Assembly (NCBI GenBank): GCA_964422185.1
Contig: CAYRAG010000046.1
Span: forward strand, 1 to 13,655
DNA: 13,655 nt
From: CALXCT01 sp964422185
GTDB taxonomy: Bacteria > Bacillota > Clostridia > Oscillospirales > Oscillospiraceae
Reading direction: 5' to 3'
The position numbers were made by a program, and so were the translations under genes. Below, in pieces: positions 6,584-13,614 of this stretch; the stretch's first letter is position 1; each line of letters starts with the position of its first letter. The notes under the pieces are model-generated. The model worked only from the letters and a program-made list of their open reading frames with translations, was not told the origin of the DNA and made no database searches.

Positions 6584-7444
6584 GTGGATCTCTGTGATAT
6601 CCGCGTCGTCCGGAGCCTGCTGAGCCGGCACGGCGTGCGTCTCTCCAAATCGCTGGGGCAGAACTTTCTCATTGACCCGGAGGTTCCGGCGGCGATCGCG
6701 GAGGCCTCCGGCGCGGATTCAGGAACCGGCGTGCTGGAGATCGGGCCGGGCGTGGGCTGTCTCACCGCGCAGCTTGCCCTGCGTGCCGCCCGTGTCACGG
6801 CGGTGGAGCTGGATCAGACGCTCCTGCCCGTCCTGGCGGAGACCATGGCCCCGTACCCCAATGTGGAGATCCTCCCCGGGGACATCCTGAAGACCGACCT
6901 GAGCCGCCTGGTCCGGGAACACTTTGCCGGCCTCACCCCGCTGGTCTGCGCCAGTCTGCCCTACCGGATCACCACCCCGGTGATGACCCGCCTGATCGAG
7001 TCCCGCCTGTTTGCCCGGATCACGGTGATGATCCAGCGGGAGGTGGCCCTGCGCGTGTGCGCCGCGCCCGGCACGCCGGACTACGGCGCGTTCTCCGTGT
7101 TCTGCCAGTATTACACCTGCCCGGAGATCCTCTTCTCCGTGCCGCCGGAGTCGTTCCTGCCCGCGCCGAAAGTCACCTCCGCCGTCGTCCGCCTGACACC
7201 CCGGCAGAGCCCGCCGGCGGACATCGCCGATGAGACCCTGTTCTTCCAGGTCGTGCGCGCGTCGTTCGCCCAGCGGCGCAAGACGCTGCGCAACGCGCTC
7301 TCCCCCGCCTTTCCCTCCCTGACCCGGGAGGATCTGGGCCAGTGCCTGGCCGACTGCGGCCTGGGGGAGAATGTCCGCGGGGAGCAGCTGGGGATCCCGG
7401 AGTTTGCCGCGCTGGCGGAGCGTATCCGGAAATTCAGGGGCTGA
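6584..7444 (+). CDS. rsmA: 16S rRNA (adenine1518/1519-N6)-dimethyltransferase
   Basis: RsmA/KsgA uses S-adenosylmethionine to dimethylate two adjacent adenines in the 3' helix of 16S rRNA late in small-subunit assembly. I place the start at GTG 6584 (286 residues): a GAGAGGGGG ribosome site lies 7 bases upstream, and the new N-terminus DLCDIRVVRSLLSRHG matches the family's usual start; the frame is open further upstream but is not family-like. Motifs: SKSLGQNFLID (21-31), SAM-binding LEIGPGVGCLT (51-61), AVELD (73-77), GDILKTDL (99-106), catalytic SLPY (124-127) and the FLPAPKVTSAVVRL block (191-204). The family has NLPY at the catalytic motif, so Ser replaces the usual Asn. Length is normal. 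Its stop lies inside a small hairpin (7430-7448). The next gene, pckG, begins 91 bases on with its own promoter. Confidence 0.95.
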   Translation: MDLCDIRVVRSLLSRHGVRLSKSLGQNFLIDPEVPAAIAEASGADSGTGVLEIGPGVGCLTAQLALRAARVTAVELDQTLLPVLAETMAPYPNVEILPGDILKTDLSRLVREHFAGLTPLVCASLPYRITTPVMTRLIESRLFARITVMIQREVALRVCAAPGTPDYGAFSVFCQYYTCPEILFSVPPESFLPAPKVTSAVVRLTPRQSPPADIADETLFFQVVRASFAQRRKTLRNALSPAFPSLTREDLGQCLADCGLGENVRGEQLGIPEFAALAERIRKFRG

Positions 7445-7465
7445 ATTTTGGAAAAAGTGAACCTT

Positions 7466-7506
7466 CCTATTGCAAATAGGGGAAAAATTTCGTAGAATAC
7501 CGGTAT
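7466..7506 (+). promoter_or_regulatory. pckG promoter with two palindromic candidate operators
   Basis: There is a -35 TTGCAA (7470-7475), a 17-base spacer and a -10 TAGAAT (7493-7498), with a start expected near 7505. Two dyads overlap the key positions: CCTATT-GCA-AATAGG (7466-7480) covers the -35, and ATACCGGTAT (7497-7506, a perfect palindrome) covers the end of the -10 and the start site. The 5' leader is only about 30 bases. Which regulator, if any, binds is unknown. Confidence 0.65.
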
Positions 7507-7535
7507 CCCAAGGTATTTTAAGGAGGATGTTGCCC

Positions 7536-9305
7536 ATGGCACCTACCACGAACCAGTATGTGCTCTCCTGGATTGAGGAGATGGCCAAAATCACAAGGCC
7601 GGATCGGATTGAGTGGATTGACGGCTCCGAGGAGCAGCTGAGCGAAATCCGGGCGCTGGCCGTGCGGGACGGCACGATGATCGAGCTGAATAAGGAGCTG
7701 CTGCCGGACTGCTATCTCCACCGCACGGATCCCAACGATGTGGCCCGCGTGGAGGACCGCACCTACATCTGCTGCGAAAAGGAAGAGGACGCCGGACCCA
7801 CCAACCACTGGATGGAGCCCGCGGCGATGTACAAAAAGCTCTACGCCCTGTACGACGGCTGCATGGAGGGCAGGGTCATGTATGTCATCCCCTACTCCAT
7901 GAGCATCATCGGGTCTCCGTTCGCCAAGTACGGCATTGAGCTGACCGACTCCACCTATGTGGTGCTGAACATGGCCATCATGACCCGGGTGAGCTACGGC
8001 GTCCTGGACGCGCTGGGAGACAGCCCGGACTACATCAAGGGCCTGCACTCCTACGCGAATCTGGACAATGAGAACAAGTACATCGTCCACTTCCCCCAGG
8101 ACAACACCATCATGTCCATCAACTCCAACTACGGCGGCAATGTGCTGCTGGGCAAGAAGTGCTTCGCCCTGCGCATCGCCTCCAATCTCGGACGGGCCGA
8201 GGGCTGGATGGCGGAGCACATGCTCATTCTCGGCATCGAGAACCCCAAAGGGGAGATCCGCTATGTCTCCGCCGCGTTCCCGTCCGCCTGCGGCAAGACG
8301 AACCTGGCGATGCTCATCCCGCCGGAGGGCTACCGCAAAGACGGCTGGAAAGCCTGGTGCGTGGGCGACGACATCGCCTGGCTGCGCATCGGCGAGGACG
8401 GCCGGCTGTGGGCGGTCAACCCCGAGCACGGATTCTTCGGCGTGGCGCCCGGCACCAACGACAAGTCCAACCACAACGCCATGGAGTGCACCCGGCAGGG
8501 CACCATCTACACGAATGTGGCGCTGAATCCCGCGGACAACACCGTGTGGTGGGACGGCATGACGAAAGAGCCGCCTGAGACGCTTATCGACTGGAACGGC
8601 CTGGAGTGGCACCGGGGCGACGCGAAGAAGCCGGCCCATCCCAACAGCCGCTTCACCGCCCCCGCGAAAAACTGCCCCTGCCTGTCCAGCGAGTTTGAAA
8701 ATCCCAACGGCGTGCCCATCTCCGCCATCATCTTCGGCGGACGCCGGGCAAAGACCGCGCCGCTGGTCTACCAGTCCCGGGACTGGGAGCACGGCGTGTT
8801 CGTGGGCTCCATCATGGCCTCCGAGACGACCGCCGCGGCGGCGGGCGCCGTGGGCGTGGTGCGCCGGGATCCCATGGCCATGCTGCCGTTCTGCGGCTAT
8901 CACATGGCGGATTACTGGCAGCACTGGCTGGATATGGGGAAGAAGATCCCCCACCCGCCCAAGATTTTCAATGTCAACTGGTTCCGCACGGACGACCAGG
9001 GCCGCTTCATCTGGCCGGGCTACGGAGACAACCTGCGCGTGCTGGAGTGGATTGTGGCCCGCGCCTTTGACGAGGCGGACGCCGTGGAGACGCCCATCGG
9101 GTACGAGCCCAGGCCGGAGGACATCAACATCGAGGGCCTGGACATCACCGTGGACACCGTGCGCGAGCTGCTGAAAGTGGATCCTGAGCTCTGGAAGGGC
9201 GAGGTCGCGGACATCAAAGAGTTCTACGCGAAGTTCGGGGACAAGGTGCCCCGGGAGCTGCGCGATCAGCTGGCCATTCTGGAGAAGAATCTGCAGGAGG
9301 CGTGA
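7536..9305 (+). CDS. pckG: Phosphoenolpyruvate carboxykinase (GTP)
   Basis: PEP carboxykinase interconverts oxaloacetate + GTP and phosphoenolpyruvate + GDP + CO2. It feeds gluconeogenesis or, in anaerobes, CO2 fixation towards C4 acids. The 589-residue length is normal for the GTP family (PF00821), not the ATP family. The start is ATG 7536, 9 bases after AAGGAGG; an in-frame ATG at 7527 touches that site and is unlikely. Motifs: SIIGSPFAKYGIELTDS (123-139), P-loop FPSACGKTN (248-256) with the characteristic mobile-loop Cys252, kinase-2 VGDDIAW (276-282), IIFGGRRAKTAPLVY (398-412), and FVGSIMASETTAAA (422-435). Candidate Mn ligands are Lys208, His228 and Asp279. All key residues are present. 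It has its own promoter and a strong terminator, so it is a single-gene unit. Direction in vivo cannot be told from sequence. Confidence 0.97.
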   Translation: MAPTTNQYVLSWIEEMAKITRPDRIEWIDGSEEQLSEIRALAVRDGTMIELNKELLPDCYLHRTDPNDVARVEDRTYICCEKEEDAGPTNHWMEPAAMYKKLYALYDGCMEGRVMYVIPYSMSIIGSPFAKYGIELTDSTYVVLNMAIMTRVSYGVLDALGDSPDYIKGLHSYANLDNENKYIVHFPQDNTIMSINSNYGGNVLLGKKCFALRIASNLGRAEGWMAEHMLILGIENPKGEIRYVSAAFPSACGKTNLAMLIPPEGYRKDGWKAWCVGDDIAWLRIGEDGRLWAVNPEHGFFGVAPGTNDKSNHNAMECTRQGTIYTNVALNPADNTVWWDGMTKEPPETLIDWNGLEWHRGDAKKPAHPNSRFTAPAKNCPCLSSEFENPNGVPISAIIFGGRRAKTAPLVYQSRDWEHGVFVGSIMASETTAAAAGAVGVVRRDPMAMLPFCGYHMADYWQHWLDMGKKIPHPPKIFNVNWFRTDDQGRFIWPGYGDNLRVLEWIVARAFDEADAVETPIGYEPRPEDINIEGLDITVDTVRELLKVDPELWKGEVADIKEFYAKFGDKVPRELRDQLAILEKNLQEA

Positions 9306-9353
9306 GCGCGTCCCGCCTTCGGCCTCCCCCGCGCCCGCCGGGTGCGGGGAAAA

Positions 9354-9392
9354 GGAAAACCGCCCGTGTCAGCATTCCACGGGCGGTTTTCC
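9354..9392. terminator. Bidirectional terminator between pckG and the DUF4349 gene
   Basis: CCGCCCGTG (9360-9368) and CACGGGCGG (9378-9386) form a perfect 9-base-pair stem with a 9-base loop. It is flanked by AAAA on the left and TTTT on the right, so it works in both directions between two convergent genes. A second GC-rich hairpin (9327-9349) lies between it and the pckG stop. Confidence 0.85.
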
Positions 9393-9416
9393 CATTTCTC
9401 TCTGTCCGGCCGCAGG

Positions 9417-10403
9417 TCAGTCTTTCTTCTCCTCCTCCCGGGATCCGGGCTCAGTCGGCGCGGCAGCGGCCTTTCTGCGCCTTTTTCTGAGAATGCCCCT
9501 CGCCACGGGCACCGCGACGGCCAGCGCGATGACGAGCACGAGGACGATCTCCAGGAGATGGTAGGAGCACCAGACGAGGAAGTCCCCCAGCCCCTGCGTG
9601 AAATTCGCCGCGCCGGACCGGAAGCCGCGTGCGATCCGCGCCCCCAGTCCCTCCTGCTGCGCCGGCACATCGCTCAGCCGCACCACCTGGATCAGGGACA
9701 GTTCGATGGCGGCGTAGCCGACAAGGGCGTCGTACCGGTTCATGTCGCCGGTGAGCTGCTCGATCTCCAGCTCCACCTCGGACAGGGCGTTCTCCAGGGC
9801 GATAATGTCCTCCATCTCCTGGGCGCGGGAGAGCAGTTCCTGGATGCGATCCCGCTTGATCTGCTGCGTCTTCAGGCGCGACTCGATGTCATAGTAGTCC
9901 TGCCCCACATCCTCCGTGGAGCGGGTCACCCGGGTCACATGGCAGGCCGGGTCATCGGAGAGCCGGCTCAGGAATTCCTCATACTGATCCGCCGGCACCC
10001 GGATCGTGTACTGCCCTTCTTTCCCGGTGCCCTCGTCGGCGTACCAGCCGCCGTACCAGACGCTGCTGCTCTCGAAGTAGCCGCCCAGCTCCTCCACCAG
10101 GCTCTCCAGGCTCGCCGCGGCGCTGTCGAAATCCACCGCCTCCGCCGCAACCGAGGCCCGGTAGATGAGTTTCACCCCCGCCGCCTGGTAGGGAATGCCT
10201 CCCCCGGTTTCGGACGCGCTGCCCTGCTCAGACTGATTCTCCGTCGGCGCCGCCGCCTCCGTCATATTCTGAGACAGGCCGGGCCCGGTGTCATTCCCCA
10301 CCTCGCCGGCCCACGAGGACGCCACCGGCTCGGCGTCTCCGGCGCACGCGGACAGCAGGAACGCCGCGGCCAGGCAGACCGCCAGGATCCCCATCCGTTT
10401 CAT
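9417..10403 (-). CDS. DUF4349-domain membrane lipoprotein
   Basis: The 328-residue protein starts at ATG 10403, with AGGAGG seven bases upstream (10411-10416). An ATG at 10408 is blocked by an immediate stop. It has a lipoprotein signal ending in the lipobox LLSAC (16-20), so Cys20 should be lipidated. Next comes a low-complexity polar linker (21-70). The DUF4349 domain (about 75-245) has a predicted coiled coil at roughly 165-225, rich in Glu, Gln and Arg. A transmembrane helix follows at about 284-304, and the tail is basic then acidic (RKRRRK...EEEKKD). The domain should therefore lie outside the membrane, held at both ends. Function of the family is unknown; a structural or sensing role at the envelope is guesswork. 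It is convergent with pckG and divergent from the thioesterase. I see no clear promoter in the 147 bases upstream. Confidence 0.88.
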   Translation of the reverse strand: MKRMGILAVCLAAAFLLSACAGDAEPVASSWAGEVGNDTGPGLSQNMTEAAAPTENQSEQGSASETGGGIPYQAAGVKLIYRASVAAEAVDFDSAAASLESLVEELGGYFESSSVWYGGWYADEGTGKEGQYTIRVPADQYEEFLSRLSDDPACHVTRVTRSTEDVGQDYYDIESRLKTQQIKRDRIQELLSRAQEMEDIIALENALSEVELEIEQLTGDMNRYDALVGYAAIELSLIQVVRLSDVPAQQEGLGARIARGFRSGAANFTQGLGDFLVWCSYHLLEIVLVLVIALAVAVPVARGILRKRRRKAAAAPTEPGSREEEKKD

Positions 10404-10550
10404 TTCATTTCCTCCTCTTCTTCGTCTCATCCTCTTTTTCCGGTCTTCTTTCCGGAATACACTCTATATGACGCAGTTTCCCGGAGACGGTTCCGTGTCC
10501 CGCCCGCCCCGGGAGCCGCAAAACAAACACAGCAAAGGAGCGTTTTCCCC

Positions 10551-10958
10551 ATGTCTATCCCCATCGGTCAGAAAGGTTCGGCCCGCACCACCGTCACGGC
10601 GCAGCTCACCGCGGACGCCGCCGGATCCGGGACGCTGAGCGTCTTCGGCACCCCCGCCATGTCCGCCCTGATGGAGCAGGCGGCCCACACCTCCATCGCG
10701 CCGTATCTGGAGCCGGGTCAGACCTCCGTGGGCGTCGCCATGGATCTCACCCACACCTCCGCCACCCCTGTGGGCATGGAGGTCCGGGCGGAGAGCGAGG
10801 TCACGCGGGTGGACGGCCGCACCGTCACTTTCTCCGTCCGCGCCTTTGACGCTGCCGGGCCCATCGGCCAGGGCACGCACCAGCGGGTGCTGGTAGACGC
10901 GGCGCGCTTCCTGTCCAGAACACAGGAGAAGAAAGGGGGTCAGCCGGATGTCCATTGA
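10551..10958 (+). CDS. FlK-like hotdog-fold acyl-CoA thioesterase
   Basis: The 135-residue protein starts at ATG 10551, with AAAGGAG ten bases upstream (10534-10540). It belongs to the hotdog-fold thioesterases related to fluoroacetyl-CoA thioesterase FlK, which hydrolyse small acyl-CoA esters in the cytoplasm. The candidate catalytic residues Thr34 (FGTPAM), Glu42 (LMEQAA) and His68 (DLTHTS) have the same spacing (8 and 26) as Thr42/Glu50/His76 of FlK. Gly-rich turn and VDAARF near the C-terminus are also family-like. Many gut bacteria carry such proteins and the natural substrate is unknown; true fluoroacetyl-CoA specificity is not implied. The stop overlaps the next gene by 11 bases, so the two are probably co-transcribed and translationally linked. 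No confident promoter is seen in the GC-rich leader. Confidence 0.85.
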   Translation: MSIPIGQKGSARTTVTAQLTADAAGSGTLSVFGTPAMSALMEQAAHTSIAPYLEPGQTSVGVAMDLTHTSATPVGMEVRAESEVTRVDGRTVTFSVRAFDAAGPIGQGTHQRVLVDAARFLSRTQEKKGGQPDVH

Positions 10959-11436
10959 GCGGGTGCGCGACTTCTTCCGGCCGCTGGGCCGGGAGGGGGA
11001 TATCCTGGAGTTTGACACCTCCTCCGCCACCGTGGAGCTAGCCGCCCAGGCGGTGGGCGTCATCCCCGCCCGCATCGCCAAGACGCTGTCCTTCCAGACG
11101 GGGGACGCCTGCGTCCTGGTCGTCTGCGCCGGGGACACGAAAGTGGACAACAGCCGGTTCAAGGCGCAGTTTCACTGCAAGGCGAAGATGCTCCCCCACG
11201 ACGAGGTGGAGCGAATCACCGGCTACGCCGTGGGCGGCGTGTGCCCGTTCGCCGTGAAAGAGGGCGTGCAGGTCTATCTGGATGTCTCCCTGAAGCGCTT
11301 TACCACCGTCTTCCCGTCCGCCGGCAGCGCCAACTCCGCCATCGAGCTCACCTGCCCGGAGCTGGAGCGGTACTCCGGCAGTCTGGGCTGGGTGGATGTG
11401 TGCAGGGGCTGGCGTCCGGAGGAAGCGGAACCCTGA
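10948..11436 (+). CDS. YbaK/EbsC-family (INS superfamily) aminoacyl-tRNA deacylase
   Basis: The 162-residue protein starts at ATG 10948 inside the end of the thioesterase gene. A ribosome site, AAAGGGGG, begins at 10932. The family (PF04073) removes wrongly charged amino acids from tRNA in trans, as in YbaK for Cys-tRNA(Pro) or ProX-type for Ala-tRNA(Pro). Supporting motifs are ARIAKTLSF (41-49) with the conserved Lys45, VDNSRFK (116-120 region of the fold's central part), GYAVGGVCPFAV, and a C-terminal VFPSAGSANSAIEL block in which a glycine-rich loop contacts the tRNA 3' end. Length is normal. Which amino acid it edits cannot be read from the sequence. Pairing with a thioesterase suggests a shared theme of hydrolysing mis-made thioesters or esters, which is inference. 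Confidence 0.87.
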   Translation: MSIERVRDFFRPLGREGDILEFDTSSATVELAAQAVGVIPARIAKTLSFQTGDACVLVVCAGDTKVDNSRFKAQFHCKAKMLPHDEVERITGYAVGGVCPFAVKEGVQVYLDVSLKRFTTVFPSAGSANSAIELTCPELERYSGSLGWVDVCRGWRPEEAEP

Positions 11437-11581
11437 ACCGCCAGGCGGTACGCTGACCTGTCTGACGAACCGGCGCCCCGCCCTCACGCCGCTCCCTGAG
11501 GACGGCCGGACAGGACGGAGCAACACGCCGCCCGTGACCGCCCGGGAAAAACCTCCTCTTCTCCGACCCGCCGGAACCGGC

Positions 11582-11754
11582 GCGGTGCGGTGACAGCCTC
11601 AGAGGGAACAGCGAAAGAGAACGGGAGCCCCGCAGGTTCCTGAGGCCGGGCAGGAATCGCTGCACCGCAACCGCTGCCGCGGAGGTTTGCGGAAAGTAAA
11701 CCGCAGATCGTGACTGAGGGCCCTGAGACGCGCTGCGCCTCCGGGCTCTTTTTT
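11582..11754 (+). ncRNA. Candidate structured RNA or structured 3' UTR
   Basis: The gap 11437-11832 has no gene on either strand that I believe in. Part of it is strongly self-complementary on the plus strand. GCGGTGC (11582-11588) pairs with GCACCGC (11662-11668). Inside that, CCTCA (11597-11601) pairs with TGAGG (11641-11645) and GGAAC (11605-11609) with GTTCC (11636-11640), with a three-base bulge. At the core CGGG (11622-11625) pairs with CCCG (11629-11632). A further hairpin (about 11684-11705) precedes an intrinsic terminator. It does not match tRNA, tmRNA, RNase P, SRP or T-box signatures that I know, and I see no clear promoter, so it may be only the 3' end of the deacylase transcript. 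Confidence 0.3.
11720..11754 (+). terminator. Intrinsic terminator after the thioesterase-deacylase pair
   Basis: GCCCTGAGACGC (about 11720-11731) folds back on GCGCCTCCGGGC (to 11746) with two mismatches. It is followed by TCTTTTTT (11747-11754). It faces the plus strand, about 285 bases after the deacylase stop. Confidence 0.65.
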
Positions 11755-11779
11755 CACGCCCGTCGATCTGACGCCTGCG

Positions 11780-11821
11780 AAAAACCGGGGAGCCGCGTGG
11801 AAGCAGCCCTCCGGTTTTTTT
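11780..11821. terminator. Bidirectional terminator at the end of the right AAA-ATPase gene
   Basis: AAAAACCGG (11780-11788) pairs with CCGGTTTTT (11811-11819), with further imperfect pairing inside. T-tracts occur on both strands. It begins 12 bases beyond the stop codon of the minus-strand gene at 11833, so it most likely ends that transcript and also backs up the plus-strand terminator at 11720-11754. Confidence 0.75.
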
Positions 11822-11832
11822 GTCTCGTACCC

Positions 11833-13515
11833 TCATCCCAGCATGACTCTGCAGCTTTTCCTTTTGCACGCGACCGCGTATTTCAGCACAGTTTTCATTC
11901 TGCGGTCTTTCCATTCGTCCGTATAACGGAGGCGTTCTATCTGATCCAGCGCTTCCCGGCACGATCGCTCCAGATTCCCGTCTCTCGCGTATTTCACCTC
12001 AATGACAATCCCGATCCGCCCGTCTGCCGTCTTCGCAAGGATGTCCGGGTAGCCGTCCCCGCTTTCCCGGTTGGACCTGACATCCAGGCCTATGCAGAAC
12101 TTCAGAATTGCGAGCAGGGTGGCGTGGTAAAACATCTCTTTTTCCTGACCCGGCGCCGCCGGATCCCGGACGCTGATGGTATTTTCCAGATACTGTGTAA
12201 AGAGATTTTCCACCTCATCCGCGTTGCCTGAGAGCAGAGCCCCGGCAAACCGGTTCAGCGTGTCCGTATCCGCCTCCACACTCTCCTCAAAGTACTCCCT
12301 GATCTGATCCGCAAAGATTTTCCGTATCTCCAGATTGGGGATTGCCAGCCGCATCATCTGCCCGTTCGGTTCTCCGCGCTGCGTCAGATAGCCGGTCATG
12401 AAGAGCAGGCTCCAGACATTGTCTTTCTTTTTGTATATCTCGGAGTAGGTGAGTTCCTCGTGGATCTCCTTTTCGATGGTTTCCCCCTCAATCAGGCGCT
12501 CTATTTCATCCCTCGTCTGGCCGTCCGCCATTTTCGCCAGGCGTTTGATGACCTCGTTTTCGCTGGTGTTGATCCAGTAACTCTTCGGCTGCGCATTCGG
12601 GCGATTCAAAAGATCCTTACTATATTTCAGCACATCCCAGGGACAGTAGACCTCCGTATTTCCAAACTGATAGCCGTCATACCATTTTTTTACTACATCA
12701 AACCGGTCTGAAAAGCCATAATACGCCAAAAGGCCCTTTACTTCTTCTTCCGTAAACCCGAAGAATTCGCTGGAAAACCAGTCAGTGACAGAGCAGACAT
12801 CAAGGTTGTTCAGCCCTGTGAATATGCTCTCTTTGGAAACCCGCAGACATCCGGTCAGCACGGCGAATTCCAGACTTTTGTTTGTTTTCAGCGCTGCGCC
12901 AAGCAGAGCGCGGATCAGGGAAATCATCTGGTCGTAGTATCCGTGCAAATGCGCATTTGCCAGCGGGACATCATATTCATCAATCAGGAGGATTACTCTT
13001 TTGCCAAAGTGTTTTTCCAGAAGATGACAGAGCGTCTTCAGGCTGTCTCGAAGTGTGCCATCGTCCATGTGCGTATCGAGCAGCCTCCGATACGCATTCC
13101 TTTTATTTTGATTCAGCTTTTCACTCCCCGGAAGAAAATCAAATTCATCAGAGACATCTACAATGGCGTTCACTGTCATCTGGCGGGCGATTTCATAGTC
13201 TGGGCCATCGACACCTTTCAGGGAGAGAGAGATCACCGGGTACTGCCCCATATACTGTTCGCAGAGATCTTTCTCTTTTGTAATTTCAAGTCCGTCAAAG
13301 ATTGCCTTATCCCCGTCCAGTGAGAAGAAGTTCGCCAGCATGCTCATGTTCAGGGACTTGCCAAAGCGGCGCGGACGGGTGAACAGAGTGACCCCGCTCC
13401 CGGCTTCGACCAAATCCCGAATCAGGCCGGTCTTGTCCACATAGTAATAATTCTTCGTGCGAATCATCTGAAAATCATCGATTCCGACGGGAAGCCTTTT
13501 TTTCCTCTGATCCAT
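11833..13515 (-). CDS. AAA-ATPase-like / PD-(D/E)XK (DUF1703) protein, complete
   Basis: The 560-residue protein starts at ATG 13515 with a strong AAAGGAGGT eight bases upstream. The N-terminal AAA-ATPase-like domain (PF09820) runs from about 8 to 290: LPVGIDDF (8-15), YYVDKTGLI (24-32), Walker A-like TRPRRFGKS (46-54), Walker B LLIDEYD (176-182), LTGCLRVSKES (220-230) and KWYDGYQFG (277-285). The C-terminal DUF1703 domain (PF08011, about 440-535) keeps a PD-(D/E)XK-like signature: GYPDIL with Asp491, then VIEVKYA with Glu506 and Lys508. All nuclease-like residues are present, so catalysis is plausible but unproven. Length is typical. It is a single-gene unit with its own promoter (13578-13607) and terminator. 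It is a paralogue of the gene at the left edge, in the same orientation. Family function is unknown; roles in DNA processing or defence have only been guessed. Confidence 0.93.
   Translation of the reverse strand: MDQRKKRLPVGIDDFQMIRTKNYYYVDKTGLIRDLVEAGSGVTLFTRPRRFGKSLNMSMLANFFSLDGDKAIFDGLEITKEKDLCEQYMGQYPVISLSLKGVDGPDYEIARQMTVNAIVDVSDEFDFLPGSEKLNQNKRNAYRRLLDTHMDDGTLRDSLKTLCHLLEKHFGKRVILLIDEYDVPLANAHLHGYYDQMISLIRALLGAALKTNKSLEFAVLTGCLRVSKESIFTGLNNLDVCSVTDWFSSEFFGFTEEEVKGLLAYYGFSDRFDVVKKWYDGYQFGNTEVYCPWDVLKYSKDLLNRPNAQPKSYWINTSENEVIKRLAKMADGQTRDEIERLIEGETIEKEIHEELTYSEIYKKKDNVWSLLFMTGYLTQRGEPNGQMMRLAIPNLEIRKIFADQIREYFEESVEADTDTLNRFAGALLSGNADEVENLFTQYLENTISVRDPAAPGQEKEMFYHATLLAILKFCIGLDVRSNRESGDGYPDILAKTADGRIGIVIEVKYARDGNLERSCREALDQIERLRYTDEWKDRRMKTVLKYAVACKRKSCRVMLG
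12880..13515 (-). repeat. Paralogous segment matching 1-636
   Basis: This stretch aligns to the left-edge gene with no net length change over 212 codons. Similarity is uneven: the Walker A block (13330-13389 versus 451-510) differs at about one base in 60, whereas codons 101-160 match at only about 40% of residues. The patchiness fits strong constraint on the P-loop, or local gene conversion. Confidence 0.75.
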
Positions 13516-13577
13516 TGCGCCGTACCTCCTTTCCTGCTGCCGCCCCGGTATCGGGTGCTGTAATATGACCTGCTTCT

Positions 13578-13607
13578 ATTATAAACCATGACAGGCAGCC
13601 ATTTCAA
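13578..13607 (-). promoter_or_regulatory. Sigma-A-like promoter of the right AAA-ATPase gene
   Basis: There is a -35 TTGAAA (13602-13607), an 18-base spacer and a perfect -10 TATAAT (13578-13583), about 63 bases before the ATG at 13515. It has the same layout as the promoter at 697-726. Bases 13615-13655 hold nothing I can name. Confidence 0.8.
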
Positions 13608-13614
13608 GTTGTTT
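13578..13614 (-). repeat. 37-base promoter repeat, copy 2
   Basis: It matches 697-733 at 36 of 37 bases; the only difference is inside the -35/-10 spacer. The intervening 5' untranslated segments of the two genes do not align. Confidence 0.8.

Noticed and set aside
7430..7448. Perfect 8-base-pair hairpin over the rsmA stop codon, considered as a terminator
   Set aside because: The stem is AT-rich and followed by GGAAAAAG rather than a T-run, so termination there is doubtful.
7518..8954. A 478-codon minus-strand open frame inside pckG
   Set aside because: It lies wholly antisense to an unmistakable PEP carboxykinase and has the same shadow composition.
9342..10550. Upstream extension of the thioesterase frame, antisense to the DUF4349 gene
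   Set aside because: The extension is the complement of a lipoprotein gene with a lipobox. The ribosome site and family-like N-terminus place the true start at 10551.
11348..11962. A 204-codon minus-strand frame across the gap and the end of the right AAA gene
   Set aside because: It overlaps two well-supported genes and two terminators, and has low-complexity Arg/Pro/Ser composition.
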